The notes under the pieces are model-generated. The model saw nothing but the letters and a program-made list of their open reading frames with translations, made no database searches and was not told the DNA's origin. The position numbers were made by a program, and so were the translations under genes. This document shows, piece by piece, positions 45,797 to 56,464 of a stretch of 64,000 nucleotides of DNA; the first letter of the stretch is position 1; each line of letters begins with the position of its first letter. Source of the stretch: Cristatella mucedo (Eukaryota > Bryozoa > Phylactolaemata > Cristatellidae); the NCBI GenBank assembly GCA_009760855.2, contig WPIO01000018.1:2156501-2220500 (forward strand). Direction: 5' to 3'.

Positions 45797-47877
45797 ATTA
45801 AAATGACGGTCTCCATTGGAGTCATGGTTCAGTTTGCAGCGAAACGACGGGAATAACTGGGTTTAGCGGGCGATGCGATCGGAAGCAGAGAGCGCGACCT
45901 TGATGCGCGACCTTGAATGAGACGGCCTCCGATTGGCTGGCAGCTGGAGAGGCAGAATGGACTGACGTGAGAGGCACGCACGCTCGTCGCCGGGTCTCTT
46001 TGCAACGGCGCTACTAGCAGCGCCGACGCAGTCTAGTGACAGACGACTCTTGAAGCGGATACGCTGCCTGATAGGCAGCCAGCTCAAATTGGCGAGCGCC
46101 GAGGTGTAACGTAGTAGTTACGACGTTTGCGACATTCAAGCACAGACTCCGAGTTCGGCGCCAGCTGTAGGCGTCTTACTGAGCGGGTAGGCAATCCTAA
46201 AAGTATGGATTTCCAAGATCCAAGAGTCGGTATGCCACGAGGGCATGAACCAGCAGCAAGATTTCGGCGTTCTTAAGCATTCAATGCCGCCAAAGTTGTG
46301 CATTTTGCGCACGCTAAGGTAGGCAGACGCGATCGCTTAGTTGGTTCGGTCAACTAGTGAAAGTTCACTTCGAAACAGGACACCAGGAATGCGAGCCGTG
46401 GCTGACTGACGCCGTTGCAGTCGAGCGATTTAGAGTATTCGGCTTTTGTCCTTCCCACTAAAACTCGATCGAAATTTGGTTTTCAAAAACCGTTCTCTGT
46501 CATCCAAGTGTAGAAAGTGGCGACGCCGGTCAAGAAGCGTGATTTTCATTTACTAGACTATGCAGGCAAAGTGCGCCCTGGCACTGGGGCCGGCCACTGA
46601 CGTTGCTGTGGCTGCAACCGGAAGCACGGCGAGGTTTATCGCTCTTCAAAGCAGGTCATGTCGGCCATCTCTCGATCTTGCATCCCGGCAGCTACCGATG
46701 ATGCTATCGTCGCAGCTGGCCTGATACAAGCTACCGACGGCCTACCTGGGCTGACTCCTCTGAGCTAGTTCTCATATCACGCCGAGCAACGGCCTGCGCG
46801 CGCGACGTTCAAGCATCTTACACAAAGTCTTGGTACAAAGCGAGGGCAGTGGTCTGGTCGAGGCCTCTTGTCTTATTTTCGCCCGCAGTCGTAATCATTT
46901 CATAGTGAATTGTTTGTGCACGTGCAGTAGCCGGTTTGCGACTTCACATATACAGTTGATGGATGCCTAATCGTAATTAGGAAGAGATTGCATCATAGTC
47001 TATGATGACTTGTTAAGCCCAACTAACACATTAGCTTATCTTTGTTGCTGCTTCGAAGTGAGTTTCACGCTATATCAATCGCTCTAAAGACGTAGACAAT
47101 TGTGACTGCTGCATAGACAGTTTTAACGTGAAGAGGCTGACTTGCTAGCTTGCCATGCTTCGAGGCGCCAGCTACCCGAGAATTTTCGTGCGCACGCCAG
47201 GACTAGCAACTTTACTAGCACCATGCTTGAGGGAGAATAATTTAGCTCAGACGCCTCAACTGCGAGTTAGTAACGCTACCGAAAATCTTCTCTCTTTCTA
47301 AAATTCTCAGGAGGCCATAAGCAAAAAGGTTTCTCTCCCACAAACCTCTTGTGCACGACCTTACACTTATCATTTAACGTCTAGCTACTCAAACTTTGCG
47401 AGATTGCTTTCCAAAATATTTCGTACATTTATGAAGTGTTCCCGAAGAAAATTCGCTCGTTTGTTATAGCTGCAGGGCAAAGCATCTATTGTATTCCTTC
47501 CCCAACCCCGCGTGGCCGTAAAGCCGACACGGCTCCGCTCGAAGCATGGTGTGATGTAAGGCAATTATCTTGCTCACGTGAATTTGCATTATTACAATAA
47601 ATAAAACAAAGTGCAAGGAAACCGCAGAATCTGTCGTTGCAAGTGCGCCCATTCTGACCAGGTGGACTCGGCTGATCTGCCGACAGTGTCGTACCTCCTG
47701 CCACAGACTCTGAGGCCCGCTACCGTATCTAAGTGAGCCAACTCTGGTCGACCACCTTATCTCATCTTTGTTTACCAACTCGCTGGAGCTATCATAAATC
47801 CTGACCTCTGCCAGCGATTGAGCAAGCGCGCTCACCGCCAGAGTAAATAGAGCGCAACAAGTAAATGTGGTTTGCAC
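45797..47877. other. GC-rich upstream region of SULT, no gene confirmed
   Basis: No repeats recognised. A 137-codon minus-strand ORF (47464-47877) begins with a signal-peptide-like stretch, but it has no domain I know and is not called as a gene. Confidence 0.4.
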
Positions 47878-47967
47878 GCCTCCGCTGAAGGGACTGATGG
47901 GCTCCCAGTTCCGCTCTTTCTAATTTGACAGGACGTCGTCCGAAGTCGCGCGTCTGAGAGGCCAAAA
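47878..47967 (+). promoter_or_regulatory. Likely SULT 5' UTR / start region
   Basis: The ATG at 47968 lies in a strong initiation context (gccaaaaATGg). No TATA box or initiator could be fixed, and an upstream non-coding exon is possible. A 137-codon ORF on the other strand starts at 47877. Confidence 0.3.
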
Positions 47968-48154
47968 ATGGCAACCGCGGAGATGATGCAGGTGCAAGAA
48001 GGACAAGCGAAGCACTCGCTTGGGCAACTCGTTTATGAGTACCGCGGAACTGTGTTCGACGGAATATTTATGCCCGAGCGAAGGGTTCGCTCTGTCCAGG
48101 GATACGATGACGTCCGAAGCGACGATGTAATCGTCTGCACCTACCCTAAAACAG
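47968..48154 (+). CDS. SULT exon 1 (start codon to PAPS loop)
   Basis: Encodes residues 1-62 and the first base of Gly63. It carries the N-terminal FDG..M.ERRVRS segment and ends inside the PAPS loop after TYPKT. The donor is ACAG|gtaact; in-frame reading past it hits TGA at 48307. Introns that break the loop at this Gly also occur in other animal SULT genes. Confidence 0.92.
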
Positions 48155-51100
48155 GTAACTGGTCACAGTCTCCTCGATTTGTCGGTGAAATGTCAGCTCG
48201 CAGTCGCCGGCTAACGCCATGCAAATCAAAGATTTCTGGAAAGTTTCTGTCACTATTAGCTAGTTCGTACGAGCCAACTACTAAGACTCCCGTGAGCTTT
48301 CAAATATGAGTGGATGCTTAGATGCAGCAATGAAAGGTAGCCGAAACAAACCTATGTGCCTTAAAGCCATGCAATGAGTGAATACAGCGGCCGGATAGCA
48401 AGTGGGCCGACGCTCCAATGCTGGAAATGATGTAACAGCGTACACTGTGCGCCGAAGTTTCGCACCTACGTGTACAGCTGAATTGCAGGGTGCGGCGGTA
48501 AAATATTAGGTAGTCTCTCTAGCTTTTGCGACGTTTAACTAGGCTAACAATCGCTGATATTTAATTGAGGGAAGCATAGAATAACCTGAAATCTCCTTAA
48601 GCCATTTCGTACTGCTCAGAATAATATCTTTTCCCGCGTCTCAAATGACTTGTTTCTTATTGTTACTAATATACCCAGGCATAATTGCAACTTAGCTGTG
48701 AAAACTGAATGCACTGTGAAACAAGCGCTTCGCATTGAAGCCAAGTGACTATGAAACAATGTTCGAAATCTAGTGTTGGCTTAAAACTGTCGCAGGTACA
48801 CATTGGACGGCCGACATTGTTCGCAAAATCGTTCACGATGGTGATATTGAGAAAGCTATTCAAAGCCACGCAGATGGAGATATATCGTACGAAATTGAAC
48901 CCCCTAAGGATTTTACAGGAAAGGTAAGGACAACTCAGTTTACGCCTGCTATTGATAGCTGTTGCAAAAGATAAGAAGAAAGCATCATTACTTTAGAAAT
49001 TACAGATAAGCGTAAAAAGCTCCATGATCACACCATCTTTGGTCTTTGTTTAGATGTTTGGCGGTGCGAAGCTTGCGGTGGCTTCCCTAGAAGAGCTCTC
49101 GGCGTTGGCCTCCCCGCGAGTAATAGTCACTCACCTGCTATTTGACATGCTACCACAAAAGGTGCAGGAAGGTCAAGCCAAGGTAGCAGGATCTGGAGCG
49201 CTTTGAGCTCTGAAGAGACTATAATGTGGTCTTCAGCATGTCAAGGCGAAGGAAGCAGCACAGATGCATCTCACTTTGCTCCGCAGTTTGTTTTGCGTTG
49301 ACGCGTCTGGAGCATTCCAGGTTGGCACCTCGTTGCAGCTAATCTACGTGTACAGAGATCCCAGAGACATTGCTGTGAGCATGTGGCATCAACTGAACGA
49401 CGTCCAGAAGAATATTGGGGCACCTGCTTTGCCGTGGGAGCCTTTCCTCGAGTCATTCATGCAAGGGAAAGGTGATCAAGTTTACTTTTAGCAGCAGAGA
49501 CCTGCTATGGCGTGCCAATCGCTGTGCCAATGATGTCATGGTTTTCCTTTTTAGTTTCCTGCGGCCTCTGGTCTAAGCACTTCAAGAGCTACCAGGAAGT
49601 CAGCTGCCAATCTTATGTCCACGTCTTGCATTACGAAGAAATGAAAGCGGTCAGTTTTACTGTTTCAACAGGCCTAAAAGCACCCACTTTACAGCTCACT
49701 GCAGTACTGCAGTAGTGCCCTCGAAGTTGCAGGCCCATAAAAATGGCTAGCATCGACTCTCCTTACCTACGCTTTCTCGCCGAGCGAGATTCATTCCAAG
49801 CCTGCCCCACGGCCACGGATAATGTTGCTAGTTTAAGTAATGCCGTATGCGATATTTTGGTGCTCGCTGCCAGCCTAGGTGAAAGCCGCTAGGGTGCTCA
49901 CACCGCCGTGCACAAGTGAGCTGCTAAATCAGTGACATTTGCTCCTCGTTCACTATCATGCAGGATCTCGGAGGCACCGTGACTGCTTTGGCGAGGTTCC
50001 TCGGTAAAGACCTGGACGTCTCTGCAATCAAATCGATTGCTGCTTCTTGCACGTTTGAGGCCGCTAAAGTGGCCAACCCGAATTCACCTTTCGTTCGAAA
50101 AGGTATTGCTCTCGACGACGCTTTGATTTATCGACGGAAAGTTTCGAAAGGTTTCGCGAAAGTTGTCCAGAAATGTGATCGCCTGACTGCCATGTTTCGT
50201 AGGGAGCTCGGTCCAGTGCGATGTCCCTGCTGATGTTAAATGTGGACTTCAGTTTGACCACGTGGGCCCAGCGCAGCGACTGCGCTTTCGATCTTGTGAG
50301 CGATTGGCGAGCGTCGCCACTCTTCGTCGCAAAACTTTCCGAGAAGCTACCAGGAGAAGGCAGGGAACGCAGAAAAATAGGAGGCATGGGCAAAAACAGC
50401 AGTGGATCCTCCTGTCTATCTCAGCGCTTCGATGCCTGAGCCTCACAAATGGCTACCACATCCGGCTTAATGGCTACGGAAGGCCGACTAGGGAGCATGC
50501 AGCAGCCTAGGCTGGGCTATCGGTCATGGGCATTCAGCTTAGGTGTGCTAGACAGTGTAGGATATACATTAGCTCTGTAAGCATCAGCAGCCTTCGCCCG
50601 GTTTTCAACTGACGAGCGCTGGCGTGCTCACTCGCCCCTCCAAGCTAAGGTATCCGAAGGGGTCGCTAACGACGCAACGCGACCTTAATTTTAATGTGCG
50701 GCGGGTGCGAAAGTCTTTAACTTATACTTTCGTGTCTCGAGTCACTCTAATGGTGGTCTCCTAATAGCATTAACAGACAAGACTTACCTTAAATATATTT
50801 GGCTTGCCAAGGTCTGATGCCAAGAAAGCGGACATTCACACGGCCCTAATGGCAAACTAATCTAACTCTACTCATTCACTGCATTCGTACAGAAAAACAG
50901 CTGTATTTACAAGGTTTTGTCACAGTGTCACCAGAAATGACTAATAATAATAATAATAATAATAACAATGCACTTGAAGCGCCGTCAGAGAACTCAATCT
51001 CTTCGTAGGCGCTTTACATTTGCTGCAAAAGAAAACGGTTTGAATCGTGAGTAATATCATGCTTGATAAACAACATGAACAACGAGGCTAAGGGTGACAT

Positions 51101-53964
51101 GCACAGGGTCAGCATACAAATGTAGTTAGTGGCAGCATACGCGGTGTCAGCACGCAGTAGCACATGAATGACGAATCACAGGGACCCACTAAATTATGTC
51201 CTAAATCGGTGTGTTCTTAGTTTTTTTTTTAATTTGGTTATGTCAGGGGATGTTCTGACGCAAGTCGGGAGGGAGTACCAGGCTTGGCTTCGCTTCCTAA
51301 TGAAACTTCAAATGAGGGCTTGCTCATCTAAATAGTTTGTGCCTTCGGGTTTTCTCCTAATATAATACGCCTAGGTCGGATGTCAAAAACATATTCGCTC
51401 AATTATTGAAAACCGAATGGTCTATAAGGCGGCCTACCATTAGTTATTTCATCTTTGGACTCAGTTTTTTCGAAGCAATAATTGCGGGGCATTTGTTTTC
51501 TTGCAAGTGTGATTCAGTCATTATATACAGAGTATTACCGATTGATTGTGAGCGGAGAGAATTGGTTTGCAAAGTCAGTTTTTATGATTAGGAAGCTTGG
51601 ATTGCTCGCGACCGTATTAGTAGCCCCAACGGGCTATAATGTTTTCTCATTCATCATAATTTTAAAAATATAAGCATTTTATGAATTTAGGATTCAAATT
51701 AATTGTAAAACAAGATGAATTTTTCTTTTGCTAAACTCTACGCACTGTGAATAGCTGATTTGCATTTATCGATTGAACAATTGCCCCGATGCATCGGGCT
51801 TTTAAAAGCAGATTCGAGGTACTAGCTCGAAAAGTTCTCGCCTAGATTGGAAAAATTACCAGTCAAACAAGTGTTAACAACTAGAATTCAGCACCAAATT
51901 AGACCATAAGCTTAATCTAAAATTTCATCTGGAGTGCAGTCCTAAAATTTATTGCATTTAACAACGTGCTACGAATTTTTAGCCCAACGTTTCGTAACTA
52001 GTGCTGCAGACTTTATTTTGGGTATTTGCAGTTGTGACTGCTAATTTTGACCACGGTTGTAGGGGCTAGTGAATGAACTTTTGTAAGAATTCAAAATAAA
52101 TTAATACAATCTGATTCAAATGGGTAGTTATATTTCATTTTCTTTTTTTGCATGGCTATTGTAGAAAAAGATAATGACCTCAACTCGCTTTCCTTAATTT
52201 CCACGTCGCAGGGCTACTTAATAAAAATTTCCCAACACTTGCTCGCTTTTTCGGATCCTTCAACTTACCTGTGTAGACTTTCCCTCTAGTCTTCCCTAGC
52301 TGCAGAAATTGAGAAACTGAATATTAGTAAGGTTAACGTTAGTAATACGCTTGTTATGAGCCGTCCTAGTGTTTCTCGCAAAATCTAAAGGCAAAGCCAA
52401 AACGGATTTGGTCATATATTCCCCTGTCAAAGCATCTGCAAGCAACCTGAACAGAGGTCCTGCTTCAAGATACCAGTTACTTTTCTCGAGATAGCTGTGT
52501 CAGCACCACATTCTAATCTGAGGACTTTCAGCTACGCACCATTGCAACCAAATGGGAATGCTTCAATGAGTACTCAGCAGAACAGGCTGCACAAGCACAT
52601 GCCACATCATTTCGACGCTTAAATAACTATGTACACCCAGATCTTTGTGCCTGTACAATAAGTAAGGCCAATTTGCACTGATATTCGCTGCTTTTCGCTG
52701 TGAGTCTTTGCTTACATCAATACTGGAACTACAAGTTTTCACATCTCATCAATCTCTACTGCTGTCACATCTAGGAGTATTACGACAAGTTACTTCCACC
52801 AGTGTTTAGGTCTTTTAATTATATGGCTCTGGAAAACACATCTACAATACTTAGCACTGTGGGATTTAAACATGGCCGACCACTCGTCTTACTAAAGGCC
52901 TGAAGCTGAGTCTCAAAAACACCGCAATCTTTTGGAGATCTTGTCTCCGCTGGTTATGCTCCTAGAGTATTGTAATGTAATGTAATGTAATGTATCTCCG
53001 TCAGTAACTTCACAAAGTCATAAAGACCATGTGGGTGTTACGCAGGAGAGTTTTGTATAGCGCCCTCATAGCCTAAGCGGCTTTCAGTACGCATTAAGTA
53101 GCCAACAGACTTCGTCTCACGCAACAAAGAGAAAGTGGGAAGCATAGCAGAGTTAGGAGAGCAGTTGAGGTAGTGAGTAGCATAGAAGTAGCAGCTCAGG
53201 ACCACTGAAAAAGATGTGCCATAGTCGGCAGTTGGAGAGTAGGTGTCGTTGCGTAAGAATTGTGGAAGCGAGTTCCACAGTCTAGGACCTGCAGAGCTAA
53301 AGCTTCTGTCGTCAACTGTCTTTAAGCGGAGGAATGGGACAGCTAATTTATTTTTCCACACAAGACCTGAGGGCGCGAACAGGCTGAAAATGATGCAGCA
53401 GTTCAGCTAGGTACGAAGGAGCCAAGCCGTGGCTCAGGGCCTTGTGGGTCAGCGTAAGAACTTTGCTCTGTATCCTTTGCTCAACCGGCAACCATCCTAG
53501 CTCTTTCAGCAAAGGTGACACGTGCTCAAACCGCTGGGACTTGAAGACCAGACTAGCAGCCATATTCATAGTCCGCTGTAGTGGCATAATAGCTTTGTTT
53601 GGTAGCCCAGCCAAAAGGGAATTACAATACTCTATACACCTCTGACCGTCCAGCCTTGAGAAATTCGGCAGATCAGTTAAGCCGAAATATCGCACTGAAT
53701 TCGCCTATGTTTGCCGTCATTGACTGGGCTATTTCTAATTATCACACAGAGAGAGACAGAGAGATGGAGAGAGTGACAAAGACAGTAAGAGAGAGAGAGA
53801 GAGAGAGAGACAGGAAGAGAGAGAGGGAGAGAGAGAGAGAGGGAGAGAGAGAGAGGGGAGAAAGGGGAGAGGGAGAGGAAGAAAGATGAGAGAGAGAGAG
53901 AAGAGAGAGAGGACAGAGAGAGTGAGAAAGTGAGAGGACAGAGAGAGACACAGGGAGAGAGAGA

Positions 53965-54010
<46 letters not shown>

Positions 54011-54243
54011 CGGACAGAGAGAAAGAGAAGGTTCGGGTGCTTGGTTGGCGGGTGCTGCGTGATAACGAGCTGTGCCACTACGTGCAACTTCTGTCGAAGC
54101 TCCGAGTGCCAATCAATCTTTCAGGTATTGTCGGTGGCTGGAAGACACAATTCAAAGTTTCTCAAAGTGAACGGTTCCACGAGCACATGGAAAAAGAAAT
54201 TGCACACCAGAAGTTGGAAACTCCATATCGTCTAATCCCCTAG
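47968..54243 (+). CDS. Cytosolic sulfotransferase (SULT family), seven coding exons
   Basis: Joining 47968-48154, 48796-48923, 49054-49182, 49339-49471, 49555-49649, 49964-50150 and 54125-54243 gives 978 nt, i.e. 325 residues plus TAG, with all phases agreeing and GT-AG at every intron. The family transfers sulfate from PAPS to small hydroxyl or amine substrates in the cytosol. Visible landmarks are the 5'-phosphosulfate loop TYPKTGTHW (58-66), catalytic His in VTHLLF (H132), the 3'-phosphate site YRDPRDIAVS (R154, S162, same spacing as in vertebrate SULTs), HYEEMKADLGG (218-228), and the C-terminal motif SKGIVGGWK (285-293). The family form of that last motif is RKGxxGDWK, so Arg is Ser and Asp is Gly here. 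Length is normal for the family (about 285-330). No signal peptide or membrane segment is seen. The start ATG has A at -3 and G at +4. Substrate cannot be told. The protein call is firm; the exon 6 donor is the weakest junction. Confidence 0.93.
48796..48923 (+). CDS. SULT exon 2 (THW..PPKDFTGK)
   Basis: Acceptor gtcgcag|GT completes Gly63, then THWTADIVRKIV continues the PAPS loop and its helix. The exon runs to residue 105 (PPKDFTGK) and ends on a codon boundary with donor AAG|gtaagg. Intron 1 is 641 bp. Confidence 0.92.
49054..49182 (+). CDS. SULT exon 3 (catalytic His)
   Basis: Acceptor tttgtttag. Encodes residues 106-148, containing ASPRVIVTHLLFDMLP with the general-base His132. It ends on a codon boundary with donor AAG|gtagca. 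Intron 2 is 130 bp. Confidence 0.92.
49339..49471 (+). CDS. SULT exon 4 (3'-phosphate site)
   Basis: Acceptor cgttgcag. Encodes residues 149-192 plus one base: LIYVYRDPRDIAVSMWHQLN, then PWEPFLESFMQGK. R154 and S162 match the PAPS 3'-phosphate ligands of the family. Donor AAAG|gtgatc. Intron 3 is 156 bp. Confidence 0.92.
49555..49649 (+). CDS. SULT exon 5 (G.W..H to YEEMK)
   Basis: Acceptor ccttttttag. Encodes V193-A224: VSCGLWSKHFKSYQ, then VHVLHYEEMKA. These correspond to the family's Y/CGxWxxHV and LFLxYEDMK segments. Donor GCG|gtcagt. Intron 4 is only 83 bp. Confidence 0.9.
49964..50150 (+). CDS. SULT exon 6
   Basis: Acceptor catcatgcag. Encodes residues 225-286: DLGGTVTALARFLGK, the helix KSIAASCTFEAAK, NPNSPFVRKG, and RRKVSK. 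The proposed donor is GAAAG|gtttcg, a poor match after GT, but it gives exactly the phase and residues needed to make KGIVGGWK with exon 7. Without splicing, the frame runs on to a TGA ending at 50233 and lacks the G.WK motif. Confidence 0.82.
50942..51287 (-). mobile_element. LINE-A 3' part in SULT intron 6
   Basis: On the minus strand from the AWxSLP region: 3' UTR, hairpin near 50975-51015, long (TTA)n at 50942-50965. It lies antisense to the host gene. Confidence 0.9.
52200..52966 (+). mobile_element. LINE-A, ancient copy in SULT intron 6
   Basis: Nucleotide alignment to LINE-A can be followed at GTTATGAGCCGTCCTAGTGT (LLVMGKPSV), AATCTGAGGACTTTCAGC and GGAGATCTTGTC.. (FGDRAF). It stops where a LINE-B tail starts. 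Confidence 0.6.
52971..53660 (-). mobile_element. LINE-B, 5'-truncated copy in SULT intron 6
   Basis: On the minus strand: EYCNSLLAGLPNKAIMPLQR, LLKELGWLPVEQRIQSKVLTLTHKA, APSYLAELLHHFQPVRALRS, frameshift, NKLAVPFLRLKTVDDRSFSS, AGPRLWNSLPQFLRNDTYS and the tail (ACATT)n at 52971-52995. Antisense to the host gene. Confidence 0.93.
53748..54020. repeat. Long imperfect (GA)n tract before SULT exon 7
   Basis: About 270 bp of GA with G and C interruptions, ending about 100 bp upstream of the exon 7 acceptor. The ORFs over it are simple-repeat translations. Confidence 0.95.
54125..54243 (+). CDS. SULT exon 7 (C-terminus)
   Basis: Acceptor caatctttcag|GT. It completes Gly287 and encodes IVGGWKTQFKVSQSERF and the tail up to LIP-stop. 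KTQFKVSQSE lines up with the SULT dimerisation motif KxxxTVxxxE (K293, V298, E302; Thr replaced by Lys). It lies 3974 bp from exon 6 and directly after a GA microsatellite. Confidence 0.86.
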
Positions 54244-54352
54244 CCTAAGAGACAGTAACAATAATCACCAAGCTTCATCGAGAATGACGAAAAGAGCGCG
54301 ACTTTTTGTTTGGACGCTCATTCTCTGGAGCCTAACCAGCAGCTCTTTAGGT

Positions 54353-54358
54353 AATAAA
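54353..54358 (+). terminator. Poly(A) signal of the SULT gene
   Basis: Canonical AATAAA 110 bp after the SULT stop codon, a usual distance for a short 3' UTR. Confidence 0.65.
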
Positions 54359-54831
54359 GCGATTACTTCAAATTGCGCTTTGTTTCTGCCGGTCACGATT
54401 CGACCTCGCACTTGACATCTGTATGTTTCAGCCTTGCGGCATGCCGGGTGGCTGAGCCAATAATCAGACGAAAGAAGTGCCCGACTTTTTATTTCGTCAA
54501 TATCGATGCATCACAGTTTTGGTGCCTCTACCTATCGGGGTGATTACGAAATCAGTGTTGGTCTTTCCGCATGAAGTCTGGGCTGCAATTCAACAATTCA
54601 CTAGGTGCTGAATTACGTTTTCTCTCCGTTAGTGGTATGGTAGAGAAAGCCAACACAAATACGAGCCTACGAACCCGTTCCGCGAATAACTCACCTCAAG
54701 CGAATCAAAAGAGACTGGAATTTCATCTTTATAAGCTTTCCGGATAGCCGCATTATCGGAAAGAAAATATCCCCTGACAGCCTTCATACTAGTAGATACC
54801 TCTGTCTTACTTAGTAGCTCAAATTTCTCTG
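54359..54831. other. No recognised feature
   Basis: Downstream of the SULT poly(A) signal; nothing assigned. Confidence 0.45.
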
Positions 54832-54905
54832 CATACAGCGTTTGTAAAACGCATAGAAAGAGATTCAGTTATCTAATTTCTGTTTGCTAATGTATTAATA
54901 TTATA
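54832..54905 (+). mobile_element. LINE-A 3' tail fragment, old
   Basis: GCGTTTGTAAAACGCATAGA, AAGAGATTCAGTTATCT, then TAATGTATTAATATTAT. Confidence 0.6.
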
Positions 54906-56458
54906 TAACGAAACTGAGCTTTCTACGTAAGTGTTATGCTTACTGCTATTTAAGGTGCAATGAATGGCCTCCGAAATAAGGGGGGTAGGTCCACAAAAAA
55001 TGGTCAATTTATTTGAAATTCGCGTATTAAAGATAAACTAGTTATAAATGCAAGCTCAAATTTTGGTGGTTGTAAGATGACTGGAACATGGTCAATAAAA
55101 TTACTTTGTAAGACCTATTGAAACCGGAAGTCGTACATCGAGCTCAGCAAAATAACTTTCTTTGACAAATAACTGAGCCGGAACTGCGGTTTTCTGCAAA
55201 CTCTGCGAATATAAGCTACTCAGCCCTAAACCGACCCTCAAAAAATAACTGGAAAATGATAAAACGTAAAAATTTCCCTGAAATGACACGCCCCTCGAGA
55301 TCACACGTCCGACTGGTAGTATAACAAGAGCATAAAAGAGTAAACCCCCTATCGGCAGGGTGCCTAGTCCTGCCTCTGCTTCCCGCCCCGCCCATACCAA
55401 CCGGCGGTAACCGGCATTCCAAGGCCCACTCCTTATTTACTTGGCAGAAACCTGTTTACATTGGTATGTTTACATCGGATAAAAAACCGGAAGTGACTGT
55501 CATTCGGCCAGTAGACGAACATTAGGGATAATGTATTAAGAATTTACTGCTGCCTGGGGCCGCCGTAACGAAGGAGTCCATTATCACGGCACCGCGTGAA
55601 TCCTGGGACAGCTGATCCAGTTCCTGTAGCCGCCATAACGCACGAGGCGACGGCTGTGAGTAGTCCTTTGTCCGGCGGCCGGTCAGCTTGGTGACTTGGA
55701 TGGAACTAGCGCGTCGTTTACCGGAAGCCAGTCTGAAAATGTTGATTCATTTCTATTCAAGGAAATTTAGGTGATTTCAAGATCTCATTTATGTCGTTAA
55801 TAGATAGATATTTGTATTGGCGAATGCCTGTGAGCCGCCCGGCTGTAGCTTGGATTGCCGGCCTGACGTATGAGACCTATCGCGGATATGATCTGCTTAG
55901 GCTGTAAAAGGATCTTGTTAGGTTGACCTATTGCTAAGATCAATATTTATCTATTTATTGAATATGTTGAATGTTGAATAGTATTGAATGTTCGTGCGAT
56001 GATAGCGTTTCCTAGTGCTGCCTCTTGGTTATAGCTTGGAGTTCTCAAGTTTATCTGCAAACGGCAGTTGCAATGCCTGCTGTCATTTATGTCATATCTC
56101 CTAAAATAATGATCCGATAACCTTAAAACTTTGGAATATAGGATTGATTGTAGATACAGAATCATTCCAGCCTTCTGGCATGCGTATTGGACCTCAGTAG
56201 ATTGACTTGTTTTGGTCAAAACTGGCCGTGTTTGTCGTATTAATTAAGCCTTTGTCATCCTTTCGCTCACATGGCGTAAAAATGTCACAGGTAGGCTACT
56301 TGTGACCCAATCAACGTGAAATTTGAATTACGTGCTCCAAAATACGTGTTTTGATGTTGTATGGTGACAAATAAAGTAACACTCTTGTTATTCCGTGTCA
56401 CATGCATGCTTTGGCACCTTTAATTGGCTTCTCTGAGTGCTGTCACAACAGTAGTACT
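54906..56458. other. No recognised feature
   Basis: About 1.5 kb. The sequence on both sides of the next LINE-A (to 56458 and from 57435) looks like one older locus split by that insertion; I do not recognise it. Confidence 0.45.
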
Positions 56459-56464
56459 TGGTAC

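Larger units (their letters stand above)
50151..54124 (+). other. SULT intron 6, repeat-filled
   Basis: A 3974 bp intron, while the other five are 83-641 bp. From 5' to 3' it holds a LINE-A piece (-), an old LINE-A (+), a LINE-B piece (-) and a long GA tract. The two cleaner LINE pieces lie antisense to the gene. Nothing recognisable lies at 50240-50940 or 51288-52200. Confidence 0.75.

Noticed and set aside
45863-46087. SWLPIRQRIRFKSRLSL reading on the minus strand as a LINE fragment
   Set aside because: It resembles the LHWLPVKQRIDFK block of CR1/L2 elements for a few residues only; I could not extend the match on either side with confidence.
50064-50393. Antisense and overlapping ORFs across SULT exon 6
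   Set aside because: Shadows; the spliced + strand reading with family motifs explains the sequence.
53599-54112. Long Ser/Leu-rich and Arg/Glu-rich ORFs
   Set aside because: Product of the GA tract. Only the piece from 54125 is coding, as SULT exon 7.
54037-54243. 68-codon ORF as a separate small gene
   Set aside because: Its second half is the SULT C-terminal exon behind a good acceptor at 54124; the first half is intron.
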